Positions 1-8,300 of a DNA stretch of 64,000 nt are shown here, in pieces. A model generated the notes under the pieces. It saw only the letters and a list, made by a program, of their open reading frames with translations, did no database searches and was not told where the DNA came from. The position numbers and the translations under genes were made by a program. How positions within the stretch are numbered: the first letter of the stretch is position 1; the number at the start of each line of letters is the position of its first letter. Source of the stretch: Nitrobacter vulgaris (GTDB lineage Bacteria; Pseudomonadota; Alphaproteobacteria; Rhizobiales; Xanthobacteraceae); contig NZ_MWPQ01000055.1 of assembly GCF_002028545.1 (NCBI RefSeq), forward strand, positions 101,664 to 165,663. The letters run 5' to 3'.

Positions 1-229
1 GATCGCGCGGCCGATTGGGCGGATTGGTCTTTGAGGATGTCGGTTTGGCGAGAGCGAAGCACACCTTCTTGCCACTAGACGACGCGGTATACGCACCCCA
101 CGCGCCGAACTGTCCGAGCAGCGTTGGCTCCGAACTGCCGGCTGTCGGTGCGCTGAATGCGGGAGCAAGGCCGAGCCCACCTGCGAGCAGACTTCCCACC
201 AGAACTGTCAGCAATTGCCGCATAGACAT
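1..229 (-). CDS. IalB-family (invasion associated locus B) protein, N-terminal part, cut by window edge
   Basis: Minus-strand frame starting MSMRQLLTVLVGS at 229 and running off the left edge. The first 26 or so residues form a typical signal peptide (hydrophobic core LLTVLVGSLLAGGLGLA, then AFSA). The mature part reads LGQFGAWGAYTASSSGKKVC followed by FALAKPTS and NPPNRPRD. This matches the start of the IalB-like proteins common in Bradyrhizobium relatives: a periplasmic/outer-membrane-associated small beta-rich protein whose molecular role is not settled. The C-terminal half is outside the window. Start codon choice between ATG at 229 and ATG at 223 is open. Confidence 0.7.
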   Translation of the reverse strand, partial: MSMRQLLTVLVGSLLAGGLGLAPAFSAPTAGSSEPTLLGQFGAWGAYTASSSGKKVCFALAKPTSSKTNPPNRPRD

Positions 230-491
230 CATCAAATCTCGTCCTTCATCATTTGTGACTGGAAGATGGCTTGACGTGCGCGGTTCACACGTCATCGGGA
301 ATAACTGGAAACGCCTGATTTGTGAAGGCGGTCCATCCTTGCGGCTTGCGTCACGATTCGCAAGCTCTCTGCCTCGCCTCGTTGGGCTGCAACAATAAAG
401 TCGCGCACGGTCGCGTGAGGGAATCACGCATCCATAGCGACCGCGACGAAAGCGTCGCCTTCGCAATGAAGCGCAGCATTGTTCAAGGCGG

Positions 492-872
492 TTACGCCAC
501 TTCGTTCTTTATTCCGCGCTTCAATGCCGCGCGCGCGGCCTCACGATGCTCTGGCGTGATATGCGCAGCCACAATCCTGATCGCCGTCGCAAGCACCGCG
601 GCATCGTCGGTGAAGCCGAGCACCGGCAACATGTCGGGAACAAAATCAAGCGGCAGGACGAAGTAAGCGATGGCGCCGAGCAGGGACGCCTGCACATGAC
701 GCGGCGTCTGCTTGTCGAACGCGCAATAGTAGGCGGCCAACAGGTCTTCGGCGAACGGCACATGAGCCACGACGCGCTTCAGCTTGCTCCAGAACCGCCG
801 GCGCACGCTGTCGCGATCCTGCGCCAGCCGATCGGCTGGCTCAAATCCCACACTGTGTTTCGATGCCATCAT
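492..872 (-). CDS. YkvA-family protein (DUF1232)
   Basis: 126 residues. The central segment, about residues 60-95, reads LLGAIAYFVLPLDFVPDMLP followed by VLGFTDDAAVLATAI. This is the DUF1232/YkvA signature: a short membrane-associated helix with the conserved P-x-D-x-x-P-D pattern. An AGGAA Shine-Dalgarno lies just upstream of the ATG-ATG start. The family is widespread, its function is unknown, and members are usually 100-140 residues, so the length is normal. It is followed on the same strand, after a gap, by nothing obviously co-transcribed. Confidence 0.85.
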   Translation of the reverse strand: MMASKHSVGFEPADRLAQDRDSVRRRFWSKLKRVVAHVPFAEDLLAAYYCAFDKQTPRHVQASLLGAIAYFVLPLDFVPDMLPVLGFTDDAAVLATAIRIVAAHITPEHREAARAALKRGIKNEVA

Positions 873-965
873 CCGGGTTCCTGAAACATCATGGCGCGGT
901 TCGCCAAAATCGTCTTTACCACGTGGGAACTCTGTTTCTCCGTTGCAAGATCGGCATTGGCCCGT

Positions 966-1271
966 TCACGTCCCCTGGGGCTGTTTTGCGATCGCGTTCA
1001 TCGCATCGGCGAGCTTGATGTCGCGCTCGGTGACGCCGCCGGCGTCGTGGGTCGCGAGCACGACCTCCACCGTCTTGTAGACATTACGCCACTCCGGATG
1101 GTGATCGCTCTTTTCGGCAACCAGCGCGACACGCGTCATGAAGCCGAAAGCCTCGTTGAAATCCCGGAACGTGAAAGTACGCGTAATGGCCTCGCGGCCC
1201 GCGACCCGCGACCAACCCGACAGCTCATTGAGCGCTGTTCTTTGTTCTTCCTCCGACAGCCGCTTGGCCAT
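966..1271 (-). CDS. phhB: 4a-hydroxytetrahydrobiopterin dehydratase
   Basis: 101 residues from the ATG at 1271, which has GGAG six bases upstream; the frame stays open to 1352 but that extension is not conserved-looking. The protein shows the pterin-4a-carbinolamine dehydratase pattern: LSGWSRV, then [21 protein letters not shown] and the catalytic-type segment [17 protein letters not shown] (the HHPEW motif), then [20 protein letters not shown]. It dehydrates 4a-hydroxytetrahydrobiopterin, recycling the cofactor of phenylalanine hydroxylase in the cytoplasm. No hydroxylase gene is next to it. Confidence 0.93.
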   Translation of the reverse strand: MAKRLSEEEQRTALNELSGWSRVAGREAITRTFTFRDFNEAFGFMTRVALVAEKSDHHPEWRNVYKTVEVVLATHDAGGVTERDIKLADAMNAIAKQPQGT

Positions 1272-1680
1272 TTTTGTCTCCTTCTTGATTGGAACATTCG
1301 CTCGCTTCGTATTGACCCGTTTTTCGGGCGAAGCGGTACCCGCCACGCGCAAAAACTACATGAAATGTTGCTTCCTGGCTGAATCGAGCATATAAGGGCT
1401 ATTCACAATGTATCTTATAAGAAGAGCGTGCTGGATTACGGCCTCGCCGGAAATCTTGCCCTGGAACAACCGGAAGGCATTGGATCCGGTCCTATATCGT
1501 CGTAATCCCGCACCGGGTCGGCCAGCGTTCCTGCTGGCAGGGTGACATGATCATCTTGGCTGCGGTCTTTGTTTAGGTATACGACCTATATCGGGCATGG
1601 GTATTCGCGGAAATCGCGCTTACGTCAGGTTTCCGCCGATGCCCGTCGCGCTTCTATCCTGCCTTCGCGGAGTCTTGGAG
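1272..1680. other. Intergenic stretch between phhB and fdxA
   Basis: About 410 bases between divergently oriented genes. It must hold promoters for both. The short open frames here lack ribosome sites and recognisable protein content. I see no tRNA, repeat or clear operator. Confidence 0.4.
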
Positions 1681-2019
1681 ATGACCTTCGTTGTCACCGA
1701 AAATTGTATCAAATGCAAATACATGGATTGTGTAGAGGTATGTCCGGTCGACTGCTTCTACGAAGGCGACAATATGCTCGTCATCAATCCTGATGAGTGC
1801 ATCGACTGCGGCGTGTGCGAGCCTGAATGTCCGGCCGAAGCCATCAAGCCTGACTCCGAGCCGGACCTTGAAAACTGGCTCAAGCTGAACGCCGAATATG
1901 CCGCGGTCTGGCCGAACATTACGATCAAGCGCGATGCTCCCGCCGACGCGAAATCTTTCGACGGCGTTGCGGACAAGCTGGAACAATACTTTTCGGCAAA
2001 TCCCGGTCAGGGCGACTGA
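1681..2019 (+). CDS. fdxA: 7Fe ferredoxin FdxA
   Basis: 112 residues from the ATG at 1681 (GGAG directly upstream); the longer frame from 1597 adds an unlike N-terminus. The N-terminus [20 protein letters not shown] with CPVDCF and the second cluster [12 protein letters not shown] give the usual FdxA arrangement of one [3Fe-4S] and one [4Fe-4S] cluster. The C-terminal half, including [16 protein letters not shown], is the conserved tail of alphaproteobacterial FdxA. It is a soluble low-potential electron carrier; the partner cannot be told from the neighbourhood. Confidence 0.96.
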   Translation: MTFVVTENCIKCKYMDCVEVCPVDCFYEGDNMLVINPDECIDCGVCEPECPAEAIKPDSEPDLENWLKLNAEYAAVWPNITIKRDAPADAKSFDGVADKLEQYFSANPGQGD

Positions 2020-2025
2020 GCGAAG

Positions 2026-2406
2026 GTGCTTGCGGTCAAGAACATCAACGTGAAGCGAGCCTATGAGGCTCCCGATACGGATGATGGCACGCGGATACTG
2101 GTTGATCGCTTATGGCCCAGGGGTCTCCGAAAGACGGACGCCGCTATCGATCGGTGGATAAAAGGCATCGCGCCCAGCACCGATCTGCGCAAATGGTTCG
2201 GGCATGATCCCGCCCGCTGGCAGGAATTTCGGCAGCGATACGCGGATGAGATACAGGAACACCCGGAAGAGCTCGACGAACTGCGCGCCTGCGCACGAGC
2301 CGGCCGGATAACGCTTGTCTTTGCGGCTCACGATGAAACACGCAACAATGCGGTGGTCTTGAGAGACGTTCTTCTCGGCCGTATCAGTTCGAGCCTTTCC
2401 TCTTGA
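2026..2406 (+). CDS. DUF488 (YeaO-like) protein
   Basis: 126 residues beginning at a GTG six bases after the fdxA stop, so it is probably co-transcribed with fdxA. The protein has the DUF488 hallmarks: VKRAYEAPDTDDGTRILVDR, LWPRGL, WIKGIAPSTDLRKWFGHDP, and FRQRYADEI, then a C-terminal alpha/beta end TLVFAAHDETRNNAVVLRDV. The family is common and uncharacterised (single-domain, about 115-125 residues). The linkage to a ferredoxin is noted but its meaning is unknown. Confidence 0.88.
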   Translation: MLAVKNINVKRAYEAPDTDDGTRILVDRLWPRGLRKTDAAIDRWIKGIAPSTDLRKWFGHDPARWQEFRQRYADEIQEHPEELDELRACARAGRITLVFAAHDETRNNAVVLRDVLLGRISSSLSS

Positions 2407-2487
2407 TGGAATCTGACGCGTTTTTTCACGCGAACCGTTCCATCCTCGGGTCAGCCTAAGGACATGCTTCGCTCGAAACGCCATAGC
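2405..2487 (+). repeat. Dispersed extragenic repeat, family A, copy 1
   Basis: Contains ATCTGACGCG, a T tract, TCACGCGAACCG and CTTCGCTCGAAACGC. The same ordered blocks recur at 6135-6231, 23159-23284 and 24383-24474, always intergenic and always in this orientation. Here it lies between the convergent DUF488 and htpG genes. Repeats of this wording are common in Bradyrhizobium-type genomes as far as I recall. Confidence 0.7.
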
Positions 2488-2539
2488 CATGCCCGCCGCA
2501 CAATCATTTACAGGTTTGATCGCTCACATCGAGCATCCA

Positions 2540-4453
2540 TCAATCGCTACCCTCCGCGGTCGAACGACGCAGTCCCCGCTCGACAATGCGGGCAAGACGC
2601 TTGGAAAACTCAAGTGCATCACTGGGGCGATCGCCGTCGAGAACGCGCGCGTCGTCGAGCAGCATTCGCGCGGTGTCCTCCTTGAACTCGCTATCACTTT
2701 CCCCGAGCGCTGCCAGCGAAGCGATCAGCGGATGACGCGGATTCACCTCGAGCACCGGCTTGGATACGCCGGCCAATTGTCCAACACCGACGAGAATTTT
2801 TTCCAGTTGCCGATCATAACCTGACTCGGACGCGACAAGGCAGACCGGGCTGTCGGTGAGACGCTCGGACGAGCGAACGTCCGAAACCAGGTCCGCGAGT
2901 GTCGTCTTGAGGAAGGCAAGGAACTCCGCGACACCAGCGCTGACGTCCTGCGAAGGCTCGGGGCTCGCGTCGAGGCGCGAAATTGCCGCCAGATCCGCCG
3001 CTCCCTGCGTCACGGATTTGAACGGCTTTCCCTCGAAGCTCGGTCCAGACGTGACCCAAAAGCTGTCGACCGGATCGGACAGCAGCAGGACCTCCACGCC
3101 GCGGGCGCGAAAGCCCTCCAGATGGGGCGAAGCTTCGAGACGCGCGGCATCCTGCCCGGCGAGATAGTAGATCGAGGTCTGATTTTCCTTCAGCGCGCCG
3201 ACATAGTCCTTGAGGCTTCGCAACGATCCGGCCGTGGTCTTGAAGCGTGAGAGCCCCAGGATGGTGTCGCGCCGGTCGGCGGCATCGTAGATGCCCTCCT
3301 TGAACATCGGACCGAAGGCCTCCCAGATTTTCCCGTAAGCCTCCGCGTCTTTGTCGGCAAGCTTCTCCAGTTCGCTGAGGATACGGCCGGTGATGCTTTT
3401 CTTGATTGCGGCCAGGATCGGGCTTTCCTGAATCATTTCGCGCGAGATATTGAGCGGAAGGTCCGCCGAGTCGACGACACCGCGCACGAATCGCAGATAG
3501 CGGGGCAGTAGATCGGCATCGTCAGTGATAAAAACGCGCCTCACGTAAAGTTTGAGCTGCTGCTTCTTGTCCGGCTCGAACAGATCGAAAGGCCGGTTTT
3601 GCGGTACGAACAGGAGCGCCGTGAACTCCTGTCGTCCCTCGGCGCGGAAATGCACCGTCAGCGCGGGTTCGTCGAATTGGCCTGCGACGCTGCGGTAGAA
3701 ATCGGCGTATTCGGAAGCGTTAATCTCGCCGCGCGGCTTGGTCCAAAGCGCCGCGCCATCGGCAATCTCGGTCGGAGCGGCGCCGGGCTTCTCGACAAGT
3801 GCGATCGGGACCGGCACATGACCCGATTGCTCCCTGATCATTTGTTCAAGCTTCAACCGATCAGTATATCCCGTGGCGTCTTCGGTAAGATGAAGCGTCA
3901 CACGGGTTCCTCTCGCAGGGGCTTCGCTTTCATCCACAGGCGTAACCGTGAATGTGCCCTTCCCATCCGATGACCAGCGCCATGCCTCTTTGGCGTCCGC
4001 ACGCCGTGAGATCACATCGACCTGATCCGCCACCATGAAGGCCGAATAGAAGCCGACCCCGAACTGACCGATCAGAGTGACGCCGTCGCCCGACTCTGCG
4101 GCCTGAGCCTGCTCAATGAAAGCCTTAGTGCCTGACCGGGCGATCGTTCCGAGGGCGTCGACCATCTCGTCCCGGCTCATGCCGATACCGTTGTCCTCGA
4201 CCGTCAGTTGCCGCCGTTCCGCATCAATGGTTATGCAAATCTGCGGCCTGGTCTCGTCTGCCAGCAATGTGGGATCGCTGATCGCTTCATAACGCAGACG
4301 CTCGCAAGCGTCGGCCGCGTTCGAAATCAACTCCCGCAAGAACACGTCTTTGTCGGAATAAACCGAGTGCACCATCATCTGGAGCAGCTTGGCCACATCC
4401 GCTTCAAACACCCGGCTTTCGGCCGCACCATCCTTGTCGATTGTCGAAGTCAT
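2540..4453 (-). CDS. htpG: Molecular chaperone HtpG (Hsp90)
   Basis: 637 residues, full length for HtpG. The N-terminal GHKL ATPase domain shows FLRELISNAADACERLRYE, the Mg/ATP loop EDNGIGMSRDEMVDALGTIA and the glycine-rich GQFGVGFYSAFMVAD. The middle domain has VRRVFITDD and the catalytic-Arg region LPLNISREMIQ. The C-terminal dimerisation domain ends without the eukaryotic MEEVD tail, as expected. It is an ATP-dependent cytoplasmic chaperone. The gene appears monocistronic, with the start at 4453 opening MTSTIDKDGAAESRVFEADV. Confidence 0.97.
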   Translation of the reverse strand: MTSTIDKDGAAESRVFEADVAKLLQMMVHSVYSDKDVFLRELISNAADACERLRYEAISDPTLLADETRPQICITIDAERRQLTVEDNGIGMSRDEMVDALGTIARSGTKAFIEQAQAAESGDGVTLIGQFGVGFYSAFMVADQVDVISRRADAKEAWRWSSDGKGTFTVTPVDESEAPARGTRVTLHLTEDATGYTDRLKLEQMIREQSGHVPVPIALVEKPGAAPTEIADGAALWTKPRGEINASEYADFYRSVAGQFDEPALTVHFRAEGRQEFTALLFVPQNRPFDLFEPDKKQQLKLYVRRVFITDDADLLPRYLRFVRGVVDSADLPLNISREMIQESPILAAIKKSITGRILSELEKLADKDAEAYGKIWEAFGPMFKEGIYDAADRRDTILGLSRFKTTAGSLRSLKDYVGALKENQTSIYYLAGQDAARLEASPHLEGFRARGVEVLLLSDPVDSFWVTSGPSFEGKPFKSVTQGAADLAAISRLDASPEPSQDVSAGVAEFLAFLKTTLADLVSDVRSSERLTDSPVCLVASESGYDRQLEKILVGVGQLAGVSKPVLEVNPRHPLIASLAALGESDSEFKEDTARMLLDDARVLDGDRPSDALEFSKRLARIVERGLRRSTAEGSD

Positions 4454-4948
4454 ATTGTTTACCCTCGATCAACTTGACGCAAAAATCAGCGTGATTCAGA
4501 AACTTGAAATTGTTGTTTCCGCGGATCCGGTCAAGCGAAGTTCTGAACCACTCACACGATAAGATGCTGGTGTCTCTTTGAGACTGAAGTTCACATCATA
4601 GGTTTGCAAAGAATACGCGAATTCTGGAACCGGAACCGGGGATGATATAGAAAAAATGCGGGCGTCATTCCAGTGCGTCGCGCCTTGCGCTTAGCCTCGG
4701 CCTGTCAGCCGGACGGGAAGGGTGAGGGGCTCGATCAAACCCCTCTTCGATGGTCAAACCGCAACAAAACTATGCCAGCCAATGTCCGGGGAAACTCGTG
4801 CGCCTCGGAACGGGGCACTCAGTTTAGAACAAACCTAATTTTGTGCTGTAGTAAAGCCAGGTCGGCTTCGCTAAACAATTTTCGCCTACCTGAGGGGTGC
4901 CGCCCGCGCCTCTTGAATTTGCGGAATTCTGGCCCGGCGACGAGATAA
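4454..4948. other. Intergenic region upstream of htpG and of the PepSY cluster
   Basis: About 495 bases between two divergent genes. It contains a degenerate copy of inverted-repeat family B (4568-4645). The open frame 4673-4948 has no ribosome site and no recognisable content. Promoters for htpG (minus) and the PepSY cluster (plus) must lie here; I could not place a Fur or Irr box. Confidence 0.4.
4568..4645 (+). repeat. Inverted-repeat family B, degenerate copy
   Basis: Blocks TGGTGTCTCTTTGAG, CTGAAGTTCACATCA, GGTTTGCAAAG, TACGCGAATTCTGGAACCGG correspond in order to the well-formed element at 37373-37447 (TAGTGTCCCTTTGAT, CCGAAGTTCGCATCA, GGTTGCTGCAAG, TATGCGAACTTCGGAATCGG). The arms have diverged here. 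Confidence 0.5.
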
Positions 4949-5611
4949 ATGGACAATCCGGATCGATTGACTGTCGAGGGCAACGAACTCTGGCAGCGAA
5001 AGAAGCGTCGCGCTTTCTTTATTAATCAGCTCTATCAGTGGCATTGGATCAGCTCAGGCCTCTGTTTGATCGGTATGTTGCTGTTCGCCCTGACCGGAAT
5101 TACGCTGAACAATGCCGGTCAAATCGAATCCAAGCCCGCGGTTGCGATGCGTCAGGCACAACTGCCACAAGCGCTGATCGCCGACCTGACGTCTGATCCA
5201 GGCGAAACCAAGGCGGCTCTGCCGCCGAGTATCAGCGAGTGGTTGCGGCGCGAGGTCAACGTCAACACCGCCGGACGCGACACTGAATGGTCGCCCGATG
5301 AGGTTTATGTCGCCCTGCCTCAGCCTGGCGGCGACGCATGGCTCAGCATCCAGCGCGACAGTGGTGCGGTGTCGTATGAGGTCACCAGCCGCGGCTGGAT
5401 CGCCTATCTCAATGATTTGCACAAGGGTCGCCACACGGGCAAGGCGTGGAGCTGGTTCATCGACGTGTTTGCCGCCGCCGCAATCATTTTCTGCCTCACC
5501 GGCCTGTTGCTTCTGCAGCTTCATGCCAAACGACGTCCGGCCACCTGGCCCGTCGTGACCATGGGACTGATTATTCCGACCCTGCTCGTTGTTTTTCTCA
5601 TTCATGGCTAG
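4949..5611 (+). CDS. PepSY-associated transmembrane protein, short form
   Basis: 220 residues. The N-terminus is basic (QRKKRRAFF) followed by a first membrane helix around 40-58 (SGLCLIGMLLFALTGITLNN). A periplasmic PepSY-like part of about 110 residues follows (DEVYVALPQPGGDAWLSIQR), then LNDLHKGRHTGKAWSWFIDV and two more helices to the end. The NDLHKGRHTG-W pattern is typical of PepSY-TM proteins, which sit in the inner membrane and are linked to iron uptake or flavin-based electron transfer. First gene of a four-gene run with DUF2271, DUF4198 and ApbE genes; 10 bases separate it from the next. Confidence 0.85.
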   Translation: MDNPDRLTVEGNELWQRKKRRAFFINQLYQWHWISSGLCLIGMLLFALTGITLNNAGQIESKPAVAMRQAQLPQALIADLTSDPGETKAALPPSISEWLRREVNVNTAGRDTEWSPDEVYVALPQPGGDAWLSIQRDSGAVSYEVTSRGWIAYLNDLHKGRHTGKAWSWFIDVFAAAAIIFCLTGLLLLQLHAKRRPATWPVVTMGLIIPTLLVVFLIHG

Positions 5612-5621
5612 AAGGTAAACA

Positions 5622-6134
5622 ATGCGTCTCCTGATTTCCGCCGCACTCTCGACCCTTGCCGCAGGCTCGTCGCTGGCCTCCGAGGCGACGATCAGCATAG
5701 ATATTCCCCAGCTCGCCGTCGCCGAGTACCATAAGCCTTACATCGCCATGTGGGTGGAACAGGCAGACGGCGGCAAGATCACCAACCTCGCCGTGTGGTA
5801 CGACGTCAACCACAAGAAAAACGAGGGTACGAAGTGGCTCAAGGACATGCGGCAGTGGTGGCGCCGCTCGGGCCGCGAACTGACGATGCCCGTCGATGGA
5901 TTGTCCAGTCCAACCCGCGCGCCCGGTACCCATCAGATCAAGTTTGATAGCGCCGGCAAACCGCTCGAAGGACTGACCCCCGGCAAATACCAGCTCGTCA
6001 TCGAGGCCGCTCGCGAAGTCGGCGGCCGTGAGCTGCTGAAAATCCCATTCGAATGGCCGCCGAAAGCCCCGGCAACCAGCGAAGCCAAGGGTGAACGTGA
6101 GCTTGGCACGGTCACATTGAAATTGAATCCATAG
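5622..6134 (+). CDS. DUF2271 secreted protein
   Basis: 170 residues with a signal peptide (MRLLISAALSTLAAGSSLAS). The mature domain reads YHKPYIAMWVEQADGG, NLAVWYDVN, WLKDMRQWWRRSGREL, then a Fn3-like end GKYQLVIEAAREVGGREL and FEWPP. This is the DUF2271 pattern, a periplasmic beta-sandwich family found beside PepSY and ApbE proteins. GAAGGT precedes the ATG, which starts 10 bases after the PepSY stop. Function unknown; context suggests a part in a periplasmic redox or metal-handling system. A strong hairpin follows the stop codon. Confidence 0.85.
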   Translation: MRLLISAALSTLAAGSSLASEATISIDIPQLAVAEYHKPYIAMWVEQADGGKITNLAVWYDVNHKKNEGTKWLKDMRQWWRRSGRELTMPVDGLSSPTRAPGTHQIKFDSAGKPLEGLTPGKYQLVIEAAREVGGRELLKIPFEWPPKAPATSEAKGERELGTVTLKLNP

Positions 6135-6231
6135 AGCTTTCGCTTCTGATGAAATCAGAAGCGAAATTTCTCAATTCGATCTGACGCGTTTTCTTCACGA
6201 GAGCCGGTATTCACGTCGTTCGAAAACGCTC
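6135..6231 (+). repeat. Dispersed extragenic repeat, family A, copy 2
   Basis: Begins with a hairpin, 6138-6166, whose 13-base arms TTTCGCTTCTGAT and ATCAGAAGCGAAA pair perfectly around GAA. It continues with the family core GACGCGTTTTCTTCACG and ends TTCGAAAACGCT. It follows the DUF2271 stop at once, so the hairpin may end or attenuate transcription between DUF2271 and DUF4198. Confidence 0.75.
6138..6166 (+). terminator. Perfect 13-bp hairpin after DUF2271
   Basis: Two 13-base arms pair without mismatch around a 3-base loop, starting 4 bases after the DUF2271 stop. There is no strong U tract, only TTTCTC, so it may act as a processing or mRNA-stabilising hairpin rather than a full terminator. 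Confidence 0.5.
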
Positions 6232-6297
6232 TGATCCGCGCCTACGAAGACGCCGTGCATTTATCGCTTTCACAGCTTTCATGGAAAGGATTTCGCC

Positions 6298-7107
6298 ATG
6301 ACCAACCACCTCAAGTTCGCATTGATCGCTGCGGCGGTCTCGCTGCTTGCCCTGCCCGCGCAGGCTCACCGCCCCTGGCTGCTGCCATCGGCAACCGTGC
6401 TGTCCGGCCCTGACCTCTGGGTCACGGTCGATGGCGCCATCTCCAACGACCTCTTCTATTTTGAGCATAACCCGTTGCCGCTCGACAACCTGACGATCGA
6501 GGGCCCCGACGGCAAAGCCGTCGCGCCGGAGAATCTGACTAAAGGCCACTTCCGCAACACCTTCGATTTCAAACTGGCGCAACCCGGCACCTACAAATTG
6601 ATGTTGACCCAGCAGGGTCTGTTCGCCAGCTATAAACTGGACGGAGAGAACAAGCGCTGGCGCGGCAAGCCTGACGAACTAGCCAAGGCCATTCCCGCCA
6701 AGGCGACCGACGTAAAGGTCACGGAAAACCGCAGCCGAATCGAATCCTTCGTTACATCGGGGAAGCCCTCAGTTGACACACTGAAACCAACCGGCGTCGG
6801 ACTCGAGATGATCCCGGTGACGCATCCGAACAGTCTGATGGTTGGAGAGAAGGCGACGTTCCGTCTCGTAATGGACGGCCAGCCCGCCACTGGTGTAGCG
6901 GTGGAAATTGTTCCCGGCGGAATCCGCTATCGCGATACACTGAACGAGAGCAAGGCAACGACCGACGAGACCGGCACCTTCAGCATCACCTTCCCGGATC
7001 CCGGTTTCTACTGGATGAAAGCATCAGTGCAAGACGACAAGAGCAAGATCAAGGACGCCCAGCGCCGCAGCACTTACATCACCACGGTCGAAGTGCTGCC
7101 GCAGTAA
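6298..7107 (+). CDS. DUF4198 periplasmic protein
   Basis: 269 residues. Signal peptide MTNHLKFALIAAAVSLLALP then QAHRPWLLPSATVL, the usual start of DUF4198 proteins, in which the mature N-terminus carries the A-H-R/E-x-W motif. The body is all-beta with VTVDGAISNDLFYFEHNPLP and a C-terminal Ig-like domain DETGTFSITFPDPGFYWMKA. GGAAAGGA precedes the ATG. DUF4198 proteins are linked to nickel or other metal uptake and to PepSY/ApbE loci. It is separated from DUF2271 by repeat A and followed 8 bases later by apbE. Confidence 0.85.
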   Translation: MTNHLKFALIAAAVSLLALPAQAHRPWLLPSATVLSGPDLWVTVDGAISNDLFYFEHNPLPLDNLTIEGPDGKAVAPENLTKGHFRNTFDFKLAQPGTYKLMLTQQGLFASYKLDGENKRWRGKPDELAKAIPAKATDVKVTENRSRIESFVTSGKPSVDTLKPTGVGLEMIPVTHPNSLMVGEKATFRLVMDGQPATGVAVEIVPGGIRYRDTLNESKATTDETGTFSITFPDPGFYWMKASVQDDKSKIKDAQRRSTYITTVEVLPQ

Positions 7108-7115
7108 CCACGCCA

Positions 7116-8132
7116 ATGACGGTGTCGATCACGCGGCGTGTGGCTATCCCGACAATCCCGGAGATGCCGCACGCTGCACCTGCGGGCGAGCGCATCCGAG
7201 AGCTGGCCGGCTCGACCATGGGCACCACCTGGTCGGTCAAGTTTGTTGGCTCGTCGACCAGCGTGCAAACGGTGCATCGGATGATTCCGCTGGCCCTCGA
7301 GCGCGTGATCGCGCAGATGAGCCCGTGGGAAAGCCAGTCCGACATCAGCCGGTTTAACCGCTTGGCGCTGAACCAATGGCAGAATCTGCCACTGGAGTTC
7401 GGCCGCGTCATGGCGAGCGCGCTGCGCATCGCGGCGGAATCCGGCGGCGCCTACGATCCCACCATGGGAGCGCTGGTCGATCTCTGGGGTTTTGGCCCGA
7501 GCGGCTCGCGCGTCTCGCCACCACCGCCGGATGAGGTTGCTCGACGCCACCGAGAATGCGGATGGCAACAGCTTGACCTCGATACCAGCGCCCGACGCCT
7601 GCGGCGATCCAATTGCGGACCGCTTGATCTCTGTGGCATCGCCAAAGGATTTGCGGTCGATCTGGTGGCGGAAACGTTGGGCGAGCTTGGGATTCACAAC
7701 GCATTGGTAGAGATCGGCGGCGAATTGCGGGGCAACGGCGTCAAACCGGACGGCAGCCCGTGGTGGGTCGAGATCGACCGACCGGAGCGGTCGACGACCG
7801 ATGTCGCCGCCGAACCGATTCTGGTCGCATTGCACCAGCTTGCGATCGCGACGTCCGGATGCGAACGCGGTTTCACACGCGGCGCGGACCACTTCTCCCA
7901 CACCCTGGATCCGCGAACCGGATGGCCGATCGCTAACGGCATGATGACTGCGACGGTCCTGCATCGCTCGTGCATGGAAGCGGATGGCTACGCCACGGCG
8001 CTGATGGTGCTGGGACCGGACGCCGGTGTCGATTTCGCCGTCAAGCACGAGCTTGCGGCGCTTGTCCTCTTTAGGCACGGCGATGCCGTCACTGAACTGA
8101 CCACACCGGCTCTCGATGCCATGCTGGCGTAA
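7116..8132 (+). CDS. apbE: FAD:protein FMN transferase (ApbE)
   Basis: 338 residues. ApbE motifs in order: STMGTTWSVKF near residue 32-42, FNRL, GGAYDPTMGALVDLWGFG, DLCGIAKGFAVDLVAE, LVEIGGELRGNG, and the active-site segment HTLDPRTGWPI with MEADGYATALMVLG. The enzyme transfers FMN from FAD to a Ser/Thr of target proteins. The N-terminus has no lipobox or clear signal peptide, which is unusual because most ApbE proteins are exported lipoproteins; a twin-Arg-like stretch is also absent. None of the three neighbouring proteins carries a canonical ST-G-A-T acceptor; DSGAVS in the PepSY protein is only a near match. Confidence 0.93.
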   Translation: MTVSITRRVAIPTIPEMPHAAPAGERIRELAGSTMGTTWSVKFVGSSTSVQTVHRMIPLALERVIAQMSPWESQSDISRFNRLALNQWQNLPLEFGRVMASALRIAAESGGAYDPTMGALVDLWGFGPSGSRVSPPPPDEVARRHRECGWQQLDLDTSARRLRRSNCGPLDLCGIAKGFAVDLVAETLGELGIHNALVEIGGELRGNGVKPDGSPWWVEIDRPERSTTDVAAEPILVALHQLAIATSGCERGFTRGADHFSHTLDPRTGWPIANGMMTATVLHRSCMEADGYATALMVLGPDAGVDFAVKHELAALVLFRHGDAVTELTTPALDAMLA

Positions 8133-8300
8133 TCGTCAGATCGCCGCCTTTGTTGACGAACCTGGAATATAAACGTGGTCATACTTCTCGAACGCGACGT
8201 AGCGGCATGTCGCGCGGATAAAGATTCCGATTTTTCGTTCGGCAGGCCGAGAGCCTCGCAGTCGCCCGAAGAGTATTCCTTCCGCTTTATGTCGGACCAG

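Noticed and set aside
4673..4948. 91-codon plus-strand frame before the PepSY gene
   Set aside because: No ribosome site, mixed composition, overlaps the promoter region.
5054..5698. 214-codon minus-strand open frame opposite the PepSY gene
   Set aside because: No family content or ribosome site; the plus-strand PepSY and DUF2271 genes explain the sequence.
7074..8078. 334-codon minus-strand open frame opposite apbE
   Set aside because: Antisense shadow; the ApbE motifs on the plus strand are complete.
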